A stretch of DNA of 64,000 bases from Dermanyssus gallinae (Eukaryota; Arthropoda; Arachnida; Mesostigmata; Dermanyssidae), in NCBI GenBank assembly GCA_003439945.1, contig QVRM01004007.1:868001-932000 (forward strand), read 5' to 3'. Shown piece after piece: positions 12,051-23,607 of the stretch. Numbering within the stretch: position 1 is the first letter of the stretch; every line of letters begins with the position of its first letter. Below the pieces are notes generated by a model. The model ran no database searches, was not told the DNA's origin, and saw only the letters and a list, made by a program, of their open reading frames with translations. Position numbers and translations under genes: made by a program.

Positions 12051-14758
12051 CAATAAATTATTCGGTCAACCAATATGTTAAGTACTAGAAAATGTTGCTG
12101 GCTTTGTTCGTCTTGGCGAATAGTATTCTACATATGAGTCAATAGACCGCTTGGGCTTGCCGACTAAACTATTCACCTTTTCATAATAGAGAGCACAGGG
12201 AGGCGGCACACAAGTGCGCAGAATTCTCTTTCTCGGATAAACTTCATGTATGTTATTTTTACTTGCAACGACTTCTCTAAAAAGCTCTCGGTGTCTGTTC
12301 AACGTCGTCATATACTGTTCAGCTTCGGCCTCTTCATAAACCATGATAATGGTTTTCGCCAAAGTGGTTTCTCTTCTCAGTGGTAGAGCAATATGGTCTC
12401 TCCTTTGCCCCTTTTGCAACTAGGTGTCCTCTCCCGTACGCACGATCTACCCCGATTCAAATGTTTTGGACGACGTGACATTTGGCAACCTATATGCCTT
12501 GTGGCTATTGTTGCTGGCCGTACGCAGTTCTCGCTACCTCCTGTGTGCATATTGCTGTTTATTTTCCATCCAGTTTTGACAGGAGCAGGCCGGTCAAACC
12601 TACAAAACGTGAAAATACTATCGACTGGCTGCTATAGACTACACATTACGTAGAATTACTGACTGGCTGCTACAATTCCTTCATTGTGCATTCTTCGCAG
12701 TGAGGAAATGTAGAAGCGTACGCAGTAGCCGACAAAAAAATCTACCGATTTAAACGGCTAAGCTGGCAGGCACATGCATGCGCTTTGCTGACGATCAGCA
12801 CGTTGCTGAGGTAGATCGTGCTGAATACAACACGTTCGAAAAAATACGCTTCGTCGAGGACAAAAGTTGTGGCGCTCTATATTTATTTTAGAAACACTAG
12901 TATTATGGCTCTTAGGCTGTAGAGGGTCAGAATCGAACCAAATATGCGAGAAATGATAACTGGCATCTCGAGCATTAACCCTAAGTAGCGTAGAATAAAT
13001 CAATCAATCAATCAGCGTCCATAATTGTTGGTAGGTAATAAAATATAATATAGTAAGCATTAGTGAACGTACTAAAAAGTGCTTTAAAATGTGGTTTAGT
13101 GATATGCACAAATTATAAAACGCCAGTATTATCAAGGCATAGGATTTATTTGTTAATTCGCGTTAGCAAAATTTAAAGACCAGCCCTGCAAGCCCGTGTC
13201 ATTTATGTACATGTTGTGAATGGTATTATACCCCCTTTTATGATCAATAAAAGAGCGTTTCAATCAATCCGGAAATTATCTTATGCTTTGAAACTCTACA
13301 CAGTTGCATTGTGGTCTCACTAGTCGTTCTTGCAATTGTTGTGACTTCCTTCGAGTGTCCTTCGACGTCCGCCAGCTGCAATTATTTTCTCTGCTTCTCG
13401 AGGTAATGCAATACCTTTATGGTGTACTTTTGGAAATACCGTTAGGCATTTTTTATTTGCTGAGCATGTGGTCTATGTGAGTGCCCTTAATGTGTGTTAT
13501 ACATAGGTTGCAATTGCATCGAAACGGTATACGTTGTGGCATAAGGGCCTTGCAAACTCTGCAAATTCAGTCAATACATTGAGTAGTCGAGGGGACTCAG
13601 GACAACGTGACCGCCTGTGCAATGAGGACAACTTTGGCAAAAGAGATCCCGGCGCGATGGATATATTTCAGCGGCATAAATATACGCCATTTTTCCGGAT
13701 TAAGTAAATGTAAATTCTCCTTCCTTTAAGTATAATTTGCTTGGAAGGCAAGGCATGTTTTAAAATATCAGACGAATTAGAACACCTTGTTCTGCTGCCC
13801 TGGTATTTATCTCGGATTCAGTGTACCCTGCTGTTTAGTCGAGAGACAGCAGTTTTAGGTTTTGTAATATATAGGTTTTCATATTTTGTAACGAGAACGA
13901 AGTGGTCTTTGATCGGGTAATAGCGCTATCAGCATCTGCTCTTTAAACAAGCCCTGGGAAAGTGGTTTGTGTCGATAAGCTTACCGAGGTCAATCTGCAT
14001 TTTGTAGAATAGCGACCATCCCTTGCCCGGTACAGCGATCGGTATATGGTTTTATAGTAATAAAGCAGTATATTAAAAACCACTTTGCAGCCCAATTTTT
14101 AATAAATGTAGATATAAATGGCGGTTTTTTAATGTTTGGACATTATCGATCGGAGTAAAATATTATGTGTAGACAAGCTGTCATTTTATACATATGCACA
14201 AGCCATACTCCTTCCGAGTTAAGAGCAGGCTCAGTTGAGGCTAAGTTTAAAAATCGTTCTTTTCAGCTAACTGAATGTTGAAATCATTGATGTGTTGTCC
14301 CAGAGATAACGTTGAAGCCAACGCAGTTGTTTGCGGGAATAACGGATTGTACTGACCGAATTCCGCAGAAGTTCCACTTACGTATCTTTAGTGCTCTTAC
14401 TTTTGTCCTCTATTCGAGTCGTCGTTCGAGCCATGAGAACCGCGGGTTGGCGGTGTAGGCGATAGCGCTGCGGTTGCCGATCCTGATTTATTTCGATGAC
14501 TATCGATGCTGAAATCTGTTCGTTGATCCAGCTGACCTATTGGCGATTTGTTAGTGGTAACGCTGCGCCTACAAAAAAACAACGTTACGAACAACGGAGT
14601 TTTCTGCCATTGTGGCATCGTACGTAGAAACTGCCTTTAGTAACAAAAGTGCTTTTGTCGCTCATAGCCCTTGGGTGCGGTGCAAAGGATGACCTGTACA
14701 TTATAAGATCCAGAATGCAAATCTGCAATATCGGCAGCACAGCTAGTCGGTTAAATTG
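12051..14758. other. Intergenic; nothing firmly recognised
   Basis: A 113-codon minus-strand open frame (12078-12419) carries no motif. AATCAATCAATCAAT-type runs near 12997-13014 and AATAAA at 13245 resemble LINE 3' tails but cannot be tied to an element. Confidence 0.3.
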
Positions 14759-14760
14759 AT

Positions 14761-14823
<63 letters not shown>
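14759..14823. repeat. (AT)n microsatellite
   Basis: About 65 bp of AT dinucleotides with one phase slip. Confidence 0.97.
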
Positions 14824-14827
<4 letters not shown>

Positions 14828-15145
14828 ACTATCTTGTCAACCGTAAGCTCTCGTCTATGTCACTGTTGCCCCGAATTACCGTACTATTCTACACCAAGAG
14901 AAGAAGACACAAGCACTTTGCCTTACTAGTTAACTACCGTCTCTATGACGGCTCGACTGTGTAGTCTTTATTTCTGCGATGACGACGGAGGAGTGGTTGT
15001 CGTACGACTGAGATCGTACGGTAGTGTGCGTTGGGTTTGAACGCGCGAACTGAATGCCGCCGACACTGGTTGCCCGCGCAAATGAATGGATTTCAAACAA
15101 AGGTGCTCAACGACGGCGACAGATACGGCTCTCATCATATAAATG

Positions 15146-15148
<3 letters not shown>

Positions 15149-15193
<45 letters not shown>

Positions 15194-15207
15194 ATATATA
15201 TATATAA
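15149..15207. repeat. (AT)n microsatellite
   Basis: About 59 bp with a single C interruption near its end. A third, shorter tract lies at 15471-15498. Confidence 0.97.
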
Positions 15208-15679
15208 TTCTTTAATCAGTCAGTAATCAGTCTGTCAATGTTGTACGCATACTCAGTATGAAAGAAATAAATATGATGATAGGTAACGTATAAAAAGAGA
15301 AGCCATGTGACTCTGTTGTTACTGGGTCTGCCGGTATTGCAGCAATGTCAATCTCACGCCAATTTACTAGGCCTATTTTGCCGCAAAGGCTAAAGTTCCG
15401 CATAGGCGGCGCTCAGATTTAAAATTCCGCCTAGCCTTCATAGAGTAGCTCTCTAGAACTGTTCTTCCCGTATAAATATATATATATATATATATATGAA
15501 CGGGTGACAGAACGCCGCCCTATTAGGCAATAATGATACCTTGATGAAAATATGTACGCATTTCTAAACAGCATGCTGGAGGTGACATCTGTATTGGTCG
15601 ATCATGTCCCTGAAAACTGTCAAACGCTGGTGCGACGCTCCAGCGAGGCGGAACTTGCTGACGTCATTAGCTGCGCCAA

Positions 15680-15696
15680 CCCCCCCCCCCCCCCCC
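15680..15696. repeat. C17 homopolymer
   Basis: An uninterrupted run of 17 C on the + strand. It lies inside a 156-codon open frame (15552-16022) that has no recognisable domain and is not called as a gene. Confidence 0.95.
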
Positions 15697-15699
15697 GTC

Positions 15700-16450
15700 T
15701 AAAGAAAGCGGAGGGATCTGACTTTATCAGGAATAAGCACTTTCAGCAAGAAGTTTCTTTTATAACCTGCATTATTAGCATATTTAATGACGTACTAAGT
15801 GACGCCTCCGTGTCAGTTTCTCGAAAGAAGGAAAAAGAGAATTTCTTAACTCAATCTTGTTATTATGGCAAAGCCAGGAAGGGTGCAATGTATGTGTACG
15901 TTTTTGATGTTAGTTTTGACACACCGAACAGTAAAACAACTACGACACACTTCCAACTGAACAGCACACAGCACAGCAGCACTTTAGAGGAAGACAGTCG
16001 AAAACGGCGGCGTGCGTTGTGATCTGCTCGTTAACAGGATCTATCGGACTCTTGGGACGGCTCAGGGCGATAACCTAAACTCGCTCCTATTGTACGTATT
16101 GACGAGCGACCTTTCTGGTGAAACTGACAGCACGCCTCGGTATATCGCGCCCTTTTGAGGTAGATTTTACTTGCAAGAGCCACTCGTAGCACTACAGCGT
16201 TACGTCGAACGTAAGTGACTTGAAATAAATCAAAACAAAACAAGAACTATGACGGTTCGCCTCAGTGGCTTGTACGCATCATTCTTTTAAGCGCGCAGTC
16301 TGAGATGATCGTTCTTTGAAACGGAGTTCTTATCTCGACACGAATAATTTAAGTGTGAAAAGACGACTAACAACATATTTTACATAATGTAAAACTACAG
16401 CAAAGATATGCCTTATCACTATATTGGATAGTCTTGAAGATAAGGCCTGT
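15700..16450. other. Intergenic; nothing recognised
   Basis: The only long frame is the motif-free 15552-16022 one. I see no coding or RNA evidence. Confidence 0.35.
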
Positions 16451-16452
16451 AC

Positions 16453-16550
16453 TATAGCCAAGGCATGTGTGATCCAACTAAAACATGTTCGATCCAAACA
16501 AGACATGTTCCATCCAATCAGGACGTGCGCGATCCAAGTGAGGCGTGTAG
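16453..16550. repeat. 20-bp minisatellite, about five diverged copies
   Basis: Units beginning GATCCAA follow a strict 20-bp period at 16471, 16491, 16511 and 16531, with a degenerate unit before them. The consensus is roughly GATCCAAnCAAGACATGTTC. Two units contain perfect copies of the p53-type half-site pattern RRRCWWGYYY (16481-16490 and 16501-16510). Confidence 0.9.
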
Positions 16551-17308
16551 CTGCACGATAGACATGATTTACGCCCGGGTAATACCTCGTAGCCTTTGCC
16601 TCTGTATAACAGGTTATTGATACGATGGCAGTCATATTTTTCAAGGCTTGTGGGAAGAGGTTCTAAACACAAGCGGATCTATATAATTCTAATATTAATA
16701 ATACGAAAATACTATTTGTCGTCATTTCGTTTTTACTGTTAACGCCACACCATATCGTACTGAAGTTGGTTTTCGTTAGGCTCTAAGAGAACAATGTAGA
16801 ATCTGGACGACGCTCAACCTGAACGGAGGAGGAAATAACTCTACCCAAACAGTATGTAATGTTACGCATGGCAACGATCCAGCTTGTTAGAAGTGCGTTG
16901 TATCTACCTAAGCCATTACTGCTACGAAACCCTTAATAAAAGCCTCAGTTAACCTAAAATGGGGGGCCTCCTGTGGCATTATCATGTAGCAAGTTAATTG
17001 AAATCTGAAATCTACTACTGGAAGACATGTATGGTAGGTGTAGCGGCTGTACGGCCAAAAAAGACATCGGCCAAATATTGACTAAAATGTGGCCGGTGTA
17101 AACTACAATACAGTATAGGTCAAACTCCAATACAATGTTACACGCAGATCTTCCTGCGTAGTATTTACGTGTCTCTTCCACAAAAGGTCGTCGTCTAGTA
17201 AAGAGTTGGAGAAGTACTGCCGCGGCAAACTTAAGAAATCGGTAAAAAGCAAAAGACAGCTTGTCGCCATACATTGTCGAAGGAAGCCTCGGTAACGTAT
17301 ACCGTGAT
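16551..17308. other. Intergenic; pre-insertion flank of the R1 element
   Basis: Open frames of about 100 codons on the minus strand carry no motif. The stretch ends at the left target-site duplication of the R1-clade element. Confidence 0.35.
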
Positions 17309-17321
17309 CAATTATACCGTC
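17309..17321. repeat. Left target-site duplication of R1-clade LINE
   Basis: The 13-mer CAATTATACCGTC abuts the element's poly(T), which is its minus-strand poly(A) tail. It is repeated exactly at 19915-19927. Confidence 0.9.
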
Positions 17322-17622
17322 TTTTTTTTTCAATAATTGTTTATTGAGCTTAAAATTTACATATTTACACCAAGTTAAATAATTCGAACTATACAGGGCA
17401 TTTTGTAGAAAAGGCTATCGGCCGTGTCTGCCCTACTTTTTTTTTTTAAGAGGACTAACTGGAAAAGGCGGTTGCACACGCGGGCACTGCAGCAAGGGAG
17501 CTCCCTGCAAGTGCGGGCCGGTAGTGTGGGGCTCCAACCCACTAAAAACCAGTCGTGTCCCCGTCCCCCACGCTGACTGGGAAATGCTTGCGCATATCAT
17601 CAAACAGTCAGGGGGGGCGAGT

Positions 17623-17984
17623 CTACTGGTCCAGGCGGATGTGTTTCCCGGGAGCCTCGGGGAGGCGCGAGCGGAGGGAGGCCCTTGTCTTCTCTTGCAG
17701 TATGTTCTTAAAAGCTTGGGTCACTTTGTTCCATCCTGAAATTGATTCCGTCATTTTCATAGTGAGGTAGTGTAGGTTAAGAGCTGGGTTGTTACTTAAA
17801 AACTCCGTTAAGCTTGCGCGCTGCTCCGCCCATGACGGACACCTAAGCACCGTGTGCTCTGGAGTGTCGTCGAGTCCATCGCCGCAGTGGACGCACGTGG
17901 GGCTGGGGACCTTTCCAATCCTGAACAGGTACGACTGGAAGTCGCCGTGACCTGTGAGGACTTGGGTTGTGTGGAATGTAATTT
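17623..17984 (-). pseudogene. R1-clade C-terminal zinc-knuckle domain
   Basis: Reading past the C15 tract in the shifted frame restores TTQVLTGHGDFQSYLFRIGK and then a C-x2-C...H...C knuckle that includes CVHCGDGLDD. The frame ends at the stop codon near 17623. The same LTGH-DFQSY signature occurs in the relics at 43.4 kb and 60.3 kb, so these three belong to one R1 lineage. Confidence 0.85.
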
Positions 17985-19171
17985 CCCCCCCCCCCCCCCG
18001 GCCGGTTAAGCCAGCTTCTGATATTTGGGATCAGGGTGCGGAGGCTGGCGCCTGGGGCACCCTGTTCGAGGTCTTCCCACTCCTCCTGCCAGAGGTCGAT
18101 TGTACGCTGACGTGCCTCGTCTTTTTTGAGGCCTGGGTTATCCCATAAGCGGTGGCGCTCGGCTGCCTTTAAATCCCACGGGATCGTTCCGGCAAGGACG
18201 AAGGCCGCCGCGGCGCTAACCGTCCTGTACGCTGATATTACCCTGAGAGCTCCGACCCTTTGGGCCCGACGCAGGCGAGTCCTGTTCGCGGCGAATTTTA
18301 GTGTGTTGGTGGGCCAGGCCGGAGCTCCGTACAGGGCAACCGACTCGGCCGCGGACATAATTATTCGTCTTCTCAGCTGCCGTGGACCATATGTGTTGGG
18401 CATGAGACGTGCGAAGTCATTGGCCGTCTTCGTTGCCTTTTCCGTCACCCGCCGCACGTGTTCGGTACCGCGGAGACCCCTGTCAAGGGTAACCCCGAGG
18501 TACCTTACGTGGTTGACGAGTACGATCTCCTGGCCATCTAGGCGGAGGTGAAGGTCGGGGCATGTTCTTCGGCCCACCAAGAGTATCGCCTCGCTTTTGG
18601 CTGGGGCGAAAGCGAGTACCGCTTCTTGCATCCAGCGGGCGACGTCGCCAAGTGCCTCGTTCGCACGGCTCTGCAGCAGGTCCGCGGTCCGAGCCTGGAC
18701 GGTTAGGACGAGGTCGTCAGCGTAGGCAAGGAGGTTGACGCCGGGGGGGATATCCCTCAGCCGCAACACGTCATCGTAGGTTATAATCCATAGCAGGGGG
18801 CCAAGTATGGATCCCTGTGGCACCCCTGCAGTCATGTTAAAAACGGACCCGTGGGACTGGATTGTTCTGTCATGTAGATAATTTGATAAAAGCTTCCGTA
18901 GATAAAAGGGGACCTTTTTCCTGTGGAGAGTCCCTAGGATGACTTTCCATGGTAGGCTGTTAAAAGCGTTCTTGACGTCCAGTAAAATCGCGAGGAACAA
19001 GTCCCGTCTTCTAGGCGGGGACTCGCGGAGGAGTTCAACCTGCGTCTGGATCCGCTTTATGGCGCCGATGGTTGAGTAGCCCTTGCGGAATCCGTACTGG
19101 GCGTCGGACAGCAGGTCGGTCCCCTCCGCGAAGTCCCGGAGGCGTGCCTCCACGATGGACTCGAATGCTAG
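17984..19171 (-). pseudogene. R1-clade reverse transcriptase palm
   Basis: The minus-strand frame beginning at Met 19153 carries the RT motifs in order. YGFRKG lies at residues 20-25, LDVKNAF at 58-64 with catalytic Asp59, TAGVPQGSILGP at about 108-119, and LLAYADDLVL at 141-150 with catalytic Asp146-Asp147. All three catalytic aspartates are present. The frame runs on into a thumb region and shifts at the C15 tract, after which the reported frame is out of phase. The RT is conserved but the ORF is broken, so this is a pseudogene. Close R1 relatives are the expected best match. Confidence 0.9.
17985..17999. repeat. C15 homopolymer causing a frame break
   Basis: It encodes a run of glycines on the minus strand where related proteins have a single short linker. 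Expansion of this tract shifts the R1 ORF. It could also be a sequencing or assembly error. Confidence 0.9.
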
Positions 19172-19914
19172 CCAGGGCGCCGAGTAGGCAGATCGGGCGG
19201 TAGGAGCCGGGGCCCTTGGGTATGAGAACGAGGTTTGCAGCCTTCCATGCCGCAGGGAACGAGCCCGTCCGGAACATCCCAGTCGCCGCAGCGGCTACTG
19301 CTTCCGGGTATTCCGTCATTAGTAGCTTGACCGCGGAGACCGGAACGCCGTCGGGGCCTGGTGCCTTTCCCTCCTTGAGGCGTGCCGCCGCTTCGTGAAC
19401 CTCTTGCAAGGTGACTTCTGGAGGATCCTGTTCTTCCGTCCCTGGGGCCTCCAGGTAGGGGGCGCGGTCAAAGGGAGGATGTTTTGGGAAGAGGACTGAT
19501 ATTGCCTCTTGGGCCTCGTCCGGCGTGAGGTCCACTCTCCGTTTAAAAGGCGGGCACCCCTTTACCATCTTGTATAGACGGCCCCAGGGATTGTCCTCCA
19601 GTTCCTCGAGAAAGGCTCTCCCGGAGCGTTCCTTACTTCTGAAGATCTCCCTGCGTAAGAGGGTCCTCAGCCTCTTATACTCGGCCCCTTGGTACAGGGC
19701 ATACCTCCCCTCGGGTGCACGACTCCGGGCACGCGTAAAAAGGCGCCTCTCTCGAAGGCACCTCTTCCTTAGGTGTCCGATCTCCGCAGTCCACCAGTGC
19801 TTTGGTGTGCCGCGGCGCCTAGAATTCGTGCCGCCCCCCGAGGGAGCCCTGCAGGCGGTCTCTAAGAGCTCCTGGAGGCCCGTCATCGAAGCGGGCGGGC
19901 CATCCGGGCCTATG
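19172..19914 (-). pseudogene. R1-clade ORF2, linker and N-terminal RT part
   Basis: The frame enters the element at its truncated end and contains the W-W-T-A-E-I linker, typical between endonuclease and RT. This is followed by a basic helix, a D-N-P-W-G-R-L-Y-K segment and the RT opening KEGKAPGPDGVPVSAVK. It then reaches VLIPKGPGSYRPICLL, RT motif 2. Reading continues in another frame after a one-base loss near 19170. The ~46 codons upstream in the same open frame are flanking DNA, not element. Confidence 0.88.
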
Positions 19915-19927
19915 CAATTATACCGTC
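19915..19927. repeat. Right target-site duplication of R1-clade LINE
   Basis: The same 13-mer as at 17309-17321. It fixes the element's 5'-truncation point at 19914. Confidence 0.9.
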
Positions 19928-21400
19928 TGTATTTCCCAAATATGCAAGTATTGCTTGTAGGCTTTAGGGTTGAGTTTGCATTAGTTGTGTGAACACCGTT
20001 GTGAACCACAAAAGAATTCAACTGTCCTGGGGTTATCCCGATAGACATTTTTTTGGCAATATTCGTGCGCCAGAACCTTCGTCTTACTTTTCACGGGACG
20101 GTGTCCTCAATTTACTATATTTTTCAGAATGGTGCATACTAGAGGCTCTGCACTGCAAAAGCAGTTGTGAAAATTACAATAAACTACTAACTTGCATAAA
20201 CTGGTATTTAATTTATAGTTAAAGAAACCCTAAAAAGTGATTCTAGCTGGCAAGGTAGCGCTTAGCAATTACTGGCGAGCTCCACTGTCGTGTAAGGGTG
20301 GAAGTATTTCAGCAGATTGAAGTCGAGCCATGACAAAAAACTTTGGAACTAAAGCGTCGAGAAACAGCCTATAGATATACAATTAAAATATGACCTAGGA
20401 TGATTACACAACAGATTCGCACTTCGACTAACCGTGAATATTTGAAGTGTTTTTTAAGATAACCGTATATTTTGACATATGGCGAGCTAATCAAGCAATT
20501 TCAGCCTTTGTTGTGCAGATTTTACTTTTTGTCATTTTTGTCCTCTTTTTATGAGTAGAACATTCAATTATATGAAATATATTCACTGGTTTAACACAAC
20601 TGCAATATTAGTTCTGACTCAAACAAAAAGTAAAGTTGCGCTTTTTGTTTATGCTAACGTTCGTCCAAACTGGAAAAATCTTGGCAAATATTGCGTGGAA
20701 ATAAGGGTGATTCGCGAGGAGATTGAAGTTGGTGTTATCGTACGTCTTGTACTCTTCTGCCTATCCGCGTGAAAAAAAAACTTTATATTTAGTGTAATCT
20801 CGATCAGCTGTTGCAAACAAGGTACGCGTTTACTCGTGAGAATTAAAGTTGTGTTCTTTGTGAGTCACTCCACGTGTTGTTAAAATACAAAAAATTATGG
20901 AACCAATAAAATTATAATGTAGGTGTTTTCTTTGTGTTTTTTTTTTCGAGATATTAACCTGACAGTCAGCGATCTCAATATAGAGTATACAATATAGCAA
21001 CCTATTTAAAATAAGATAACAAACTATAGACGTAATTTGTTTGGGAACACATAGTCTAAACTTTTAGACAAACTACAAGCCTGTAAAATTGACGCTCAGG
21101 GACCAATTTGTAAGCATAACAGACACCAAAGTCAGTCATCTAAAGGGGTTGACGGATGACCTTGAAGATGCCACAAGCTAAAGGAATTTCAAACGCACTG
21201 CTATGAAACCTTCAAGACACTGGGTCTCTTATCGTAATTCTTTTATACTCATCATTTACCTGAGCTCAAGAGCTCAAAAGATTTTTCACTCCTTCTAGGA
21301 TCGAACACATTTTATTAAAATTACAATCATATAGTAATATTGTAATTGTTTCAGCAAGAACAAGTAATAAAAAATAATATTATTTTGTTTTGGGAAAACA
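19928..21400. other. Intergenic; nothing recognised
   Basis: AT-rich. The short open frames at 19989-20222 and 20551-20772 carry no motif. Confidence 0.4.
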
Positions 21401-21450
21401 AGGGTTTATTATTCTTATAATTATGTACATGTATCACAATTACTAATATA

Positions 21451-21640
21451 TTAATATATAACATTTACAATATTGCTTATATTATTATTGCTCGAGTGTC
21501 GCAGAACACTCAACATCATCTTGGCATTGCCTCTCTGAAGCTCCAATGACACCCTCTGTCGGAGGAACGCGTTCGGTCTTGTCTCCGCTGCGGCCTCAAA
21601 GAGCTTTTTCTCAAGCTCTTTTGTCAGTTTGAAAAATAAT
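21451..21640 (-). mobile_element. RLE-type LINE, 3'-terminal coding scrap
   Basis: The minus-strand frame encodes RPNAFLRQRVSLELQRGNA, the tail of the RLE-type LINE family best seen at 47.5-49.0 kb (there CQRLSLEIQRGNA). A stop and an AATAAA-like signal (TTTATT at about 21402) follow in the minus direction. The copy is truncated at about 21640, where an ATA repeat begins. Confidence 0.7.
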
Positions 21641-21668
21641 GATAATAATAATAATAATAATAATAATA
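21641..21668. repeat. (ATA)n microsatellite
   Basis: About nine trinucleotide units. It separates two oppositely oriented fragments of the same LINE family. Confidence 0.95.
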
Positions 21669-22281
21669 GTACACAAATAAGATATGAAACCAGTAAAGCA
21701 CGGGACACTATTAGAACCATGCTAGACCCGGGCCCTTTAGAAGAATATCCTAGCCAATATAACCTAGATAAGCTCAAAAGCAAAAAAAAGAGCAGAGAAA
21801 TCTTAGACGAGCTTGTTTCCCGGAGGGATCGCGAAGAAAGACCTGATGGGGTGGCCATTGCATTATGGTCATATGGAAAGTCCCTAGCTTGGGATGCAAC
21901 GGTTTCGTGCACAACCGCGGCTTCCTATTTTCTTCACAGTTCTGTTGAGCCGGGGTTGGTAGCAAAGCACGCGGACGCCAGGAAACGGTTTAAATATGCT
22001 GGACTGGAAACAAGATATATATTTGTGCCTATCGCCATAGAGACACTAGGACCAGTCAGCAAGGGAACCGAAGCATTTCTCAAATATTTAAGTAAGCGAA
22101 TTCAGGAGGTCACGAACGACCGAAGAGAGGGTCAATTCTTGAGGCCGTTTGCAGAGGGAACGCGGCATTTCTTTTAGGCGCCATGGAGTGAACTAATTAT
22201 TTAAAAAAAACTTTGCAATACTACGTTCAGACCTCACAACTGTAACATTGTTTAACATGTAAATAATAATAATAATAATAG
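21669..22281 (+). mobile_element. RLE-type LINE, endonuclease-like C-terminal fragment
   Basis: The frame 21629-22177 contains ERPDGVAIALWSYGKSLAWD, matching the P-D...D core of restriction-like endonucleases in this family. IFVPIAIETLGPVSKG follows, then a frame slip after which CRGNAAFLLGAM appears. An (ATA)n tail at about 22262-22281 may mark the 3' end. The upstream RT is missing. The frame reads clean for about 165 codons, so decay is moderate. Confidence 0.75.
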
Positions 22282-22837
22282 CCAAGCTATTTTCTCAGTT
22301 GGAATGCATCTCTGCCCCAAACGCCAGCTGACCTGAGACTGAACGCCAGCACAACGTGGTCCTCAAGATGCGCGTATCGGCGCTGTCCTACGTCCCAGGC
22401 CAGCGCCCGACTATCGTCCCAGTCCCAGCTAGTAGGCCATCTAATCAACGTCTGTCGTCGCTCTGCAGTCCACCAGGCTCTAGTGTGACGCCGTAGCCGG
22501 CGTGTCTAGAAGCGCGCTTCTCCTGTGAAAAAGAGTAGTAGTCTCTATCTGCTGAGGTCCTCTTACTAGCCAGACGCCTGGTTCATATTCTGAGGGGTAT
22601 CTTTCTGACTTCACTGACAAAACGACAAACTACGACGCTTCAATGATCTTACAGACGATACGATAACCAACCAGTTAAACATCAAAAAACGATACAGCCA
22701 AACGACAGATATTCTTGCCATGGAGTGACGACATTGCAATATTAGCACTCCCTGCGATAGTTGCTGCCACTTATCAGGGTACGCCAGGATGTGCTAGCCG
22801 ATCAGTATGCTCGTTTACTTTCTGATCAAGCTTACTG
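22282..22837. other. No gene recognised
   Basis: Lies between two fragments of the RLE-type LINE. Translation shows no family motif. Confidence 0.3.
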
Positions 22838-23030
22838 ATGAATTACTCTATTAGGGCTCGGCTTAGGGCAACCTCCGCAAAATATGCAAGCAATTGGCTA
22901 CACGCCCTACCCAGTGCATCACTAGGAGCCTTACTGGATGATGCCATAAAAAAATATGGTTTAGCCTCCGACTCGATATGCCGCTCGTTTATCCTCACAT
23001 ACGTATGTCGATGCGCTCCCTTTGAAATCC
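22838..23030 (+). mobile_element. RLE-type LINE fragment
   Basis: The + frame contains ASNWLHALPSASLGALLDD, which aligns with ASDWLHALPADSLGTRLDD of the 47.5-49.0 kb copy (about residues 248-266 there). The segment normally lies just upstream of the zinc-binding and P-D...D regions, which are absent here. Confidence 0.75.
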
Positions 23031-23219
23031 TACACAACACCTTGCGTGTCATGTTGGAGTTGGCGGGTAACCGACGAAGAGGAGAACGAGAAGAAGGCAG
23101 CAAGTGTCGGATAGGTGACGGTTCTCCGTGGCTGGCTGGCGGATCGAGGAGAAGGTATAGTACTAATATAGCCCGCGGAGAACGTATCGATTGTGAGATG
23201 CTACTAGCAATGACAGCGA

Positions 23220-23349
23220 GCTGTAGAAGCGCTTCTGTTCCAATAGACTCGGCTATCTTCTTCTTTTGAGTCTTTCCTGCGTGAATCTGGACACCCCTCT
23301 TCGTAGGGAAGCACATTGAACACCACGGGCTTTGAAACTCATTAGCCAT
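23220..23349 (-). mobile_element. Possible retroelement N-terminal zinc finger
   Basis: The minus-strand frame starts with WCSMCFPTKRGVQIH, resembling the C-x2-C...RG-x-x-x-H finger found at the N-terminus of R2/NeSL-type LINE proteins. The second histidine is not apparent. It lies opposite the RLE-type LINE fragment and could be the 5' end of another copy. Confidence 0.3.
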
Positions 23350-23568
23350 TTATGCTGCTTTTCCTATAAAACATATTGGCTGTGAATTTCGAATGCCTTG
23401 CTGTTCCAAGGAGAAACGCCGTTTTTACTTTTGGCGCGATAAGGTGTTAAAATAACTGTTGGTGCCACTTTGAAGATTAGACAATCCAACCTTATATATA
23501 TATAGAAAATATTGTAATGATTAATCATTTACAATATGTTTGCACACTCGACAGTGCTCGCTCTGTAT

Positions 23569-23571
<3 letters not shown>

Positions 23572-23605
<34 letters not shown>
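23572..23605. repeat. (AT)n microsatellite
   Basis: About 34 bp of AT dinucleotides. Confidence 0.97.

Positions 23606-23607
<2 letters not shown>

Larger units (their letters stand above)
17322..19914 (-). mobile_element. 5'-truncated R1-clade non-LTR retrotransposon
   Basis: This is a 2.59-kb insertion on the minus strand bounded by a perfect 13-bp duplication. It has a 9-nt poly(A) tail (T9 at 17322-17330) and an AATAAA signal 9 nt before the tail (reads TTTATT at 17340-17345). Coding runs from just before RT through the full RT palm to the C-terminal zinc knuckle. The 5' UTR, ORF1 and endonuclease are missing, as expected of incomplete target-primed reverse transcription. Two frame breaks are visible: one single-base shift near 19165-19175, and a C15 tract (17985-17999). 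The exact duplication and long frames argue for fairly recent insertion. It is more GC-rich than its surroundings. Confidence 0.92.

Noticed and set aside
12078..12419. 113-codon minus-strand frame as a gene
   Set aside because: No motif, no related sequence in the window and no gene context. It could be an exon, but nothing supports it.
15552..16022. 156-codon open frame as a host gene
   Set aside because: It has no domain, contains a C17 homopolymer, and shows no splice or polyadenylation context.
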